Assembly (NCBI GenBank): GCA_963736355.1
Contig: CAVTOO010000004.1
Location: 186,001-250,000 of the forward strand
Origin: CAVTOO01 sp963736355
Lineage (GTDB): Bacteria; Pseudomonadota; Alphaproteobacteria; Rhizobiales; Xanthobacteraceae
Direction: 5' to 3'
Length of the DNA stretch: 64,000 nt
Position numbers and translations under genes: made by a program. Positions within the stretch are counted from its first letter, which is position 1; each line of letters opens with the position of its first letter. Under the pieces are notes generated by a model. The model was not told the origin of the DNA. It searched no databases and saw nothing but the letters and a program-made list of their open reading frames with translations. Of this stretch, positions 62,002 to 64,000 are shown in pieces.

Positions 62002-62976
62002 CTACTGCTTCTCCACGCCGGCATCGCGGATCTGGATGCCGACGCGTTCGAGTTCGGATTTGGTGTAGGCCGCCGCCTTGTCCGGGTCGCGGTAGTCGAT
62101 TGTCGTCGCCGAGCTCTCTAGCTTGTTCTTGAGGTCGGGCTGTTCGAGCGCGTATTTCACCGCGGCCGAGAGTTCGTCCACGGTTTTGCGCTGCATGCCC
62201 TTGGGGCCATACATCGTGAACCAGGATGTGAAGACCACCTTCGGATAGCCGAGCTCGGTGAAGGTCGGCACGTCGGGCAGCAGCGCCGACCGTTTCGTGG
62301 CGGTCGAGGCGAGTACGCGCAGCGCGCCGGATTCCACATGCGGCTTGATGGTCGGATACGCATAGACCGCCATCGACACCACGCCCGACAGAAGATCGGT
62401 GAACAATTGCCCGCTGGTGTAGGGCACATGCACCATCTCGAACTTCGCGCCCTGCTTCAGCAATTCGCCGGCCAGATGTCCGGTGGTGCCGAGACCGGCC
62501 GAGCCGAAGGTGAGCTTGTCGGGATTGGCCTTCGCGTAGGCGATCAGTTCGGCCAGCGTCTTCACCGGAATATTGGCGTTGACGGCGAGGTAGGATTCCT
62601 GCGCCGACACGGTGGCGATCGGCGTGAAGTCGGTGACCGGGTTGTAGCGGACCTCCTTGAAGAAGTGCGGATTGGTCGCGAAAATCTGGTTGGTGCCGAG
62701 CAGGAGCGTGTGGCCGTCGGGATCTTTCTTGGCGACATATTCCGCGCCGATCATGCCGCTTGCGCCCGCGCGGTTCTCGACGATGAAGCGCCGCTTCAGC
62801 TTCTCGGACATCTTGTCGGCGAGCAGGCGCGCCATCTGGTCGGTGCCGGTGCCGACGCCATAGGGCGCGACCAGCGTGACGGCGCGATCGGCCACAAGAG
62901 AAGAGTCCTGTGCGGACGCGGGGTAGGCGGCGAGGGTGGCGGCCAGTATCAAAGCGGTGCGAACGAAAGCGGGCAT
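62002..62976 (-). CDS. Tripartite tricarboxylate transporter (TTT) substrate-binding protein, TctC/Bug family
   Basis: A 324-residue periplasmic binding protein. A signal peptide (LILAATLAAYPASA, then QDSS) precedes the mature protein, which shows the Bug-family marks VTLVAPYGVGTGTDQMARLLA, VENRAGASGMIGAEYVAKKDPDGHTLL and AVNANIPVKTLAELIAYAKANP. No TctA/TctB membrane subunits lie beside it, which is common for this greatly expanded family. Ligand probably a carboxylic acid. Start at 62976 (MPAFVRT), the first ATG before the signal peptide. Confidence 0.9.
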   Translation of the reverse strand: MPAFVRTALILAATLAAYPASAQDSSLVADRAVTLVAPYGVGTGTDQMARLLADKMSEKLKRRFIVENRAGASGMIGAEYVAKKDPDGHTLLLGTNQIFATNPHFFKEVRYNPVTDFTPIATVSAQESYLAVNANIPVKTLAELIAYAKANPDKLTFGSAGLGTTGHLAGELLKQGAKFEMVHVPYTSGQLFTDLLSGVVSMAVYAYPTIKPHVESGALRVLASTATKRSALLPDVPTFTELGYPKVVFTSWFTMYGPKGMQRKTVDELSAAVKYALEQPDLKNKLESSATTIDYRDPDKAAAYTKSELERVGIQIRDAGVEKQ

Positions 62977-63397
62977 TTCCTCGAAATCCTTTTTGTTATG
63001 GAGGCCGGCGCAAGACATCCGGCGAAGGCGATCATGCCGGTGGTCGGCGCACCGACGCTAGCGGCAGCCGGGCCGATCCGGTAGGGCGGGCGGAAGCATG
63101 CCATCCCGGCGGGCAGGGCGGTCCAGCCATCACAAAGCCCTCATTTCAAAGGCATTCCAAGGGGTTGAGCGGGGTTTGGTAACCTCTTCTTAACCATCAT
63201 CCCTGTCATGTAAGAGGTGTGAAAATGGGGATAAACCCTCATTTCGACACGTTTGGCGGGAATGTCGGCGCGGCCGTAGGGCCCGCTCGATTGACCCGTG
63301 ATTTCATGGGGTTCGTCGCGGCACGAAATCGCGCCTGGGCCTGGTTGCGGCAGCCGGCTTGCCGGCACAGACGAGCGGCCTTGGGGGCCGCACGGGG
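62977..63397. other. Intergenic region between the TctC-type gene and tolQ
   Basis: About 420 bases in which I see no supported gene. Short open frames here lack ribosome sites and family features. It must carry the promoters of the two divergent genes, but none is clear by eye. Confidence 0.4.

Positions 63398-64000
<603 letters not shown>

Overview
This looks like a chromosomal window from a GC-rich alphaproteobacterium of the order Hyphomicrobiales (Rhizobiales), most likely in the Xanthobacteraceae/Nitrobacteraceae area. The pointers are the ScfR/RamB-type regulator next to isocitrate lyase, a DUF4170 protein, a DUF817 protein, a tolQ gene with the rhizobial sequence style, a Rhizobiales-type intergenic palindrome (58055-58098) and frequent GTG/TTG starts. 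No tRNA, rRNA, CRISPR array, transposase or phage gene was seen.

Layout. (1) 0-35.6 kb is a large accessory catabolic island built on CoA-thioester chemistry. It holds three sets of ABC-transport genes (a lone Tat-exported substrate-binding protein; an FbpBC-like permease/ATPase pair; a complete SsuABC/NMT1-like set). Alongside are an enolase-superfamily enzyme, an ADP-forming acyl-CoA ligase, two family III CoA-transferases, MmgE/PrpD, a ThDP enzyme, two short-chain dehydrogenases, an enoyl-CoA hydratase, a three-piece biotin-dependent acyl-CoA carboxylase and a 3-hydroxyisobutyrate-dehydrogenase-like enzyme. A tight operon (28069-35573) follows: MaoC, acyl-CoA dehydrogenase, MaoC, CoA-transferase, CitE-like lyase, TetR, DUF35, thiolase and a metallo-beta-lactamase-fold hydrolase. 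Two closely related TetR regulators (4101-4856 and 32387-33172) sit near its two ends. (2) 35.8-41.8 kb carries two tandem, paralogous membrane PAS-GGDEF-EAL proteins. (3) 41.9-47.3 kb carries GDP-mannose dehydratase, a DUF1993 protein, a two-subunit molybdenum hydroxylase and an HpcH/HpaI aldolase. (4) 47.6-53.8 kb looks like a haem/iron uptake locus: a HemS/ChuX-like protein, divergent TonB-dependent receptor, SbmA/BacA-like ABC protein and HAD phosphatase. (5) 53.8-64 kb is more housekeeping: lytic transglycosylase, ScfR regulator, isocitrate lyase, DUF4170, a small secreted protein, GST, DUF817, LysE, a TctC-type binding protein and the start of tolQ.

A striking feature is that many conserved genes are broken by frameshifts. 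Reading them by hand I count about 52 outside the GMD gene: about 29 are two-base losses, 18 one-base losses and 5 apparent one-base gains. Nearly all losses are explained by removal of one unit from a short tandem repeat (CGCG, TCTC, GAGA, GTGT, or a homopolymer), and restoring that unit restores the conserved protein. I therefore treat these genes as functional genes with consensus errors rather than pseudogenes. About 25 of the lesions lie in 28.4-32.3 kb, while several other stretches have none.

How the genes work together (inference). Imported organic acids would be activated to CoA esters (ligase, CoA-transferases), then dehydrogenated, hydrated, carboxylated or cleaved. The 28-32 kb module has the gene content of itaconate or mesaconate/citramalate CoA pathways. 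The acetyl-CoA produced would feed the glyoxylate shunt, whose isocitrate lyase lies at 56.7 kb under a likely acyl-CoA-responsive regulator.
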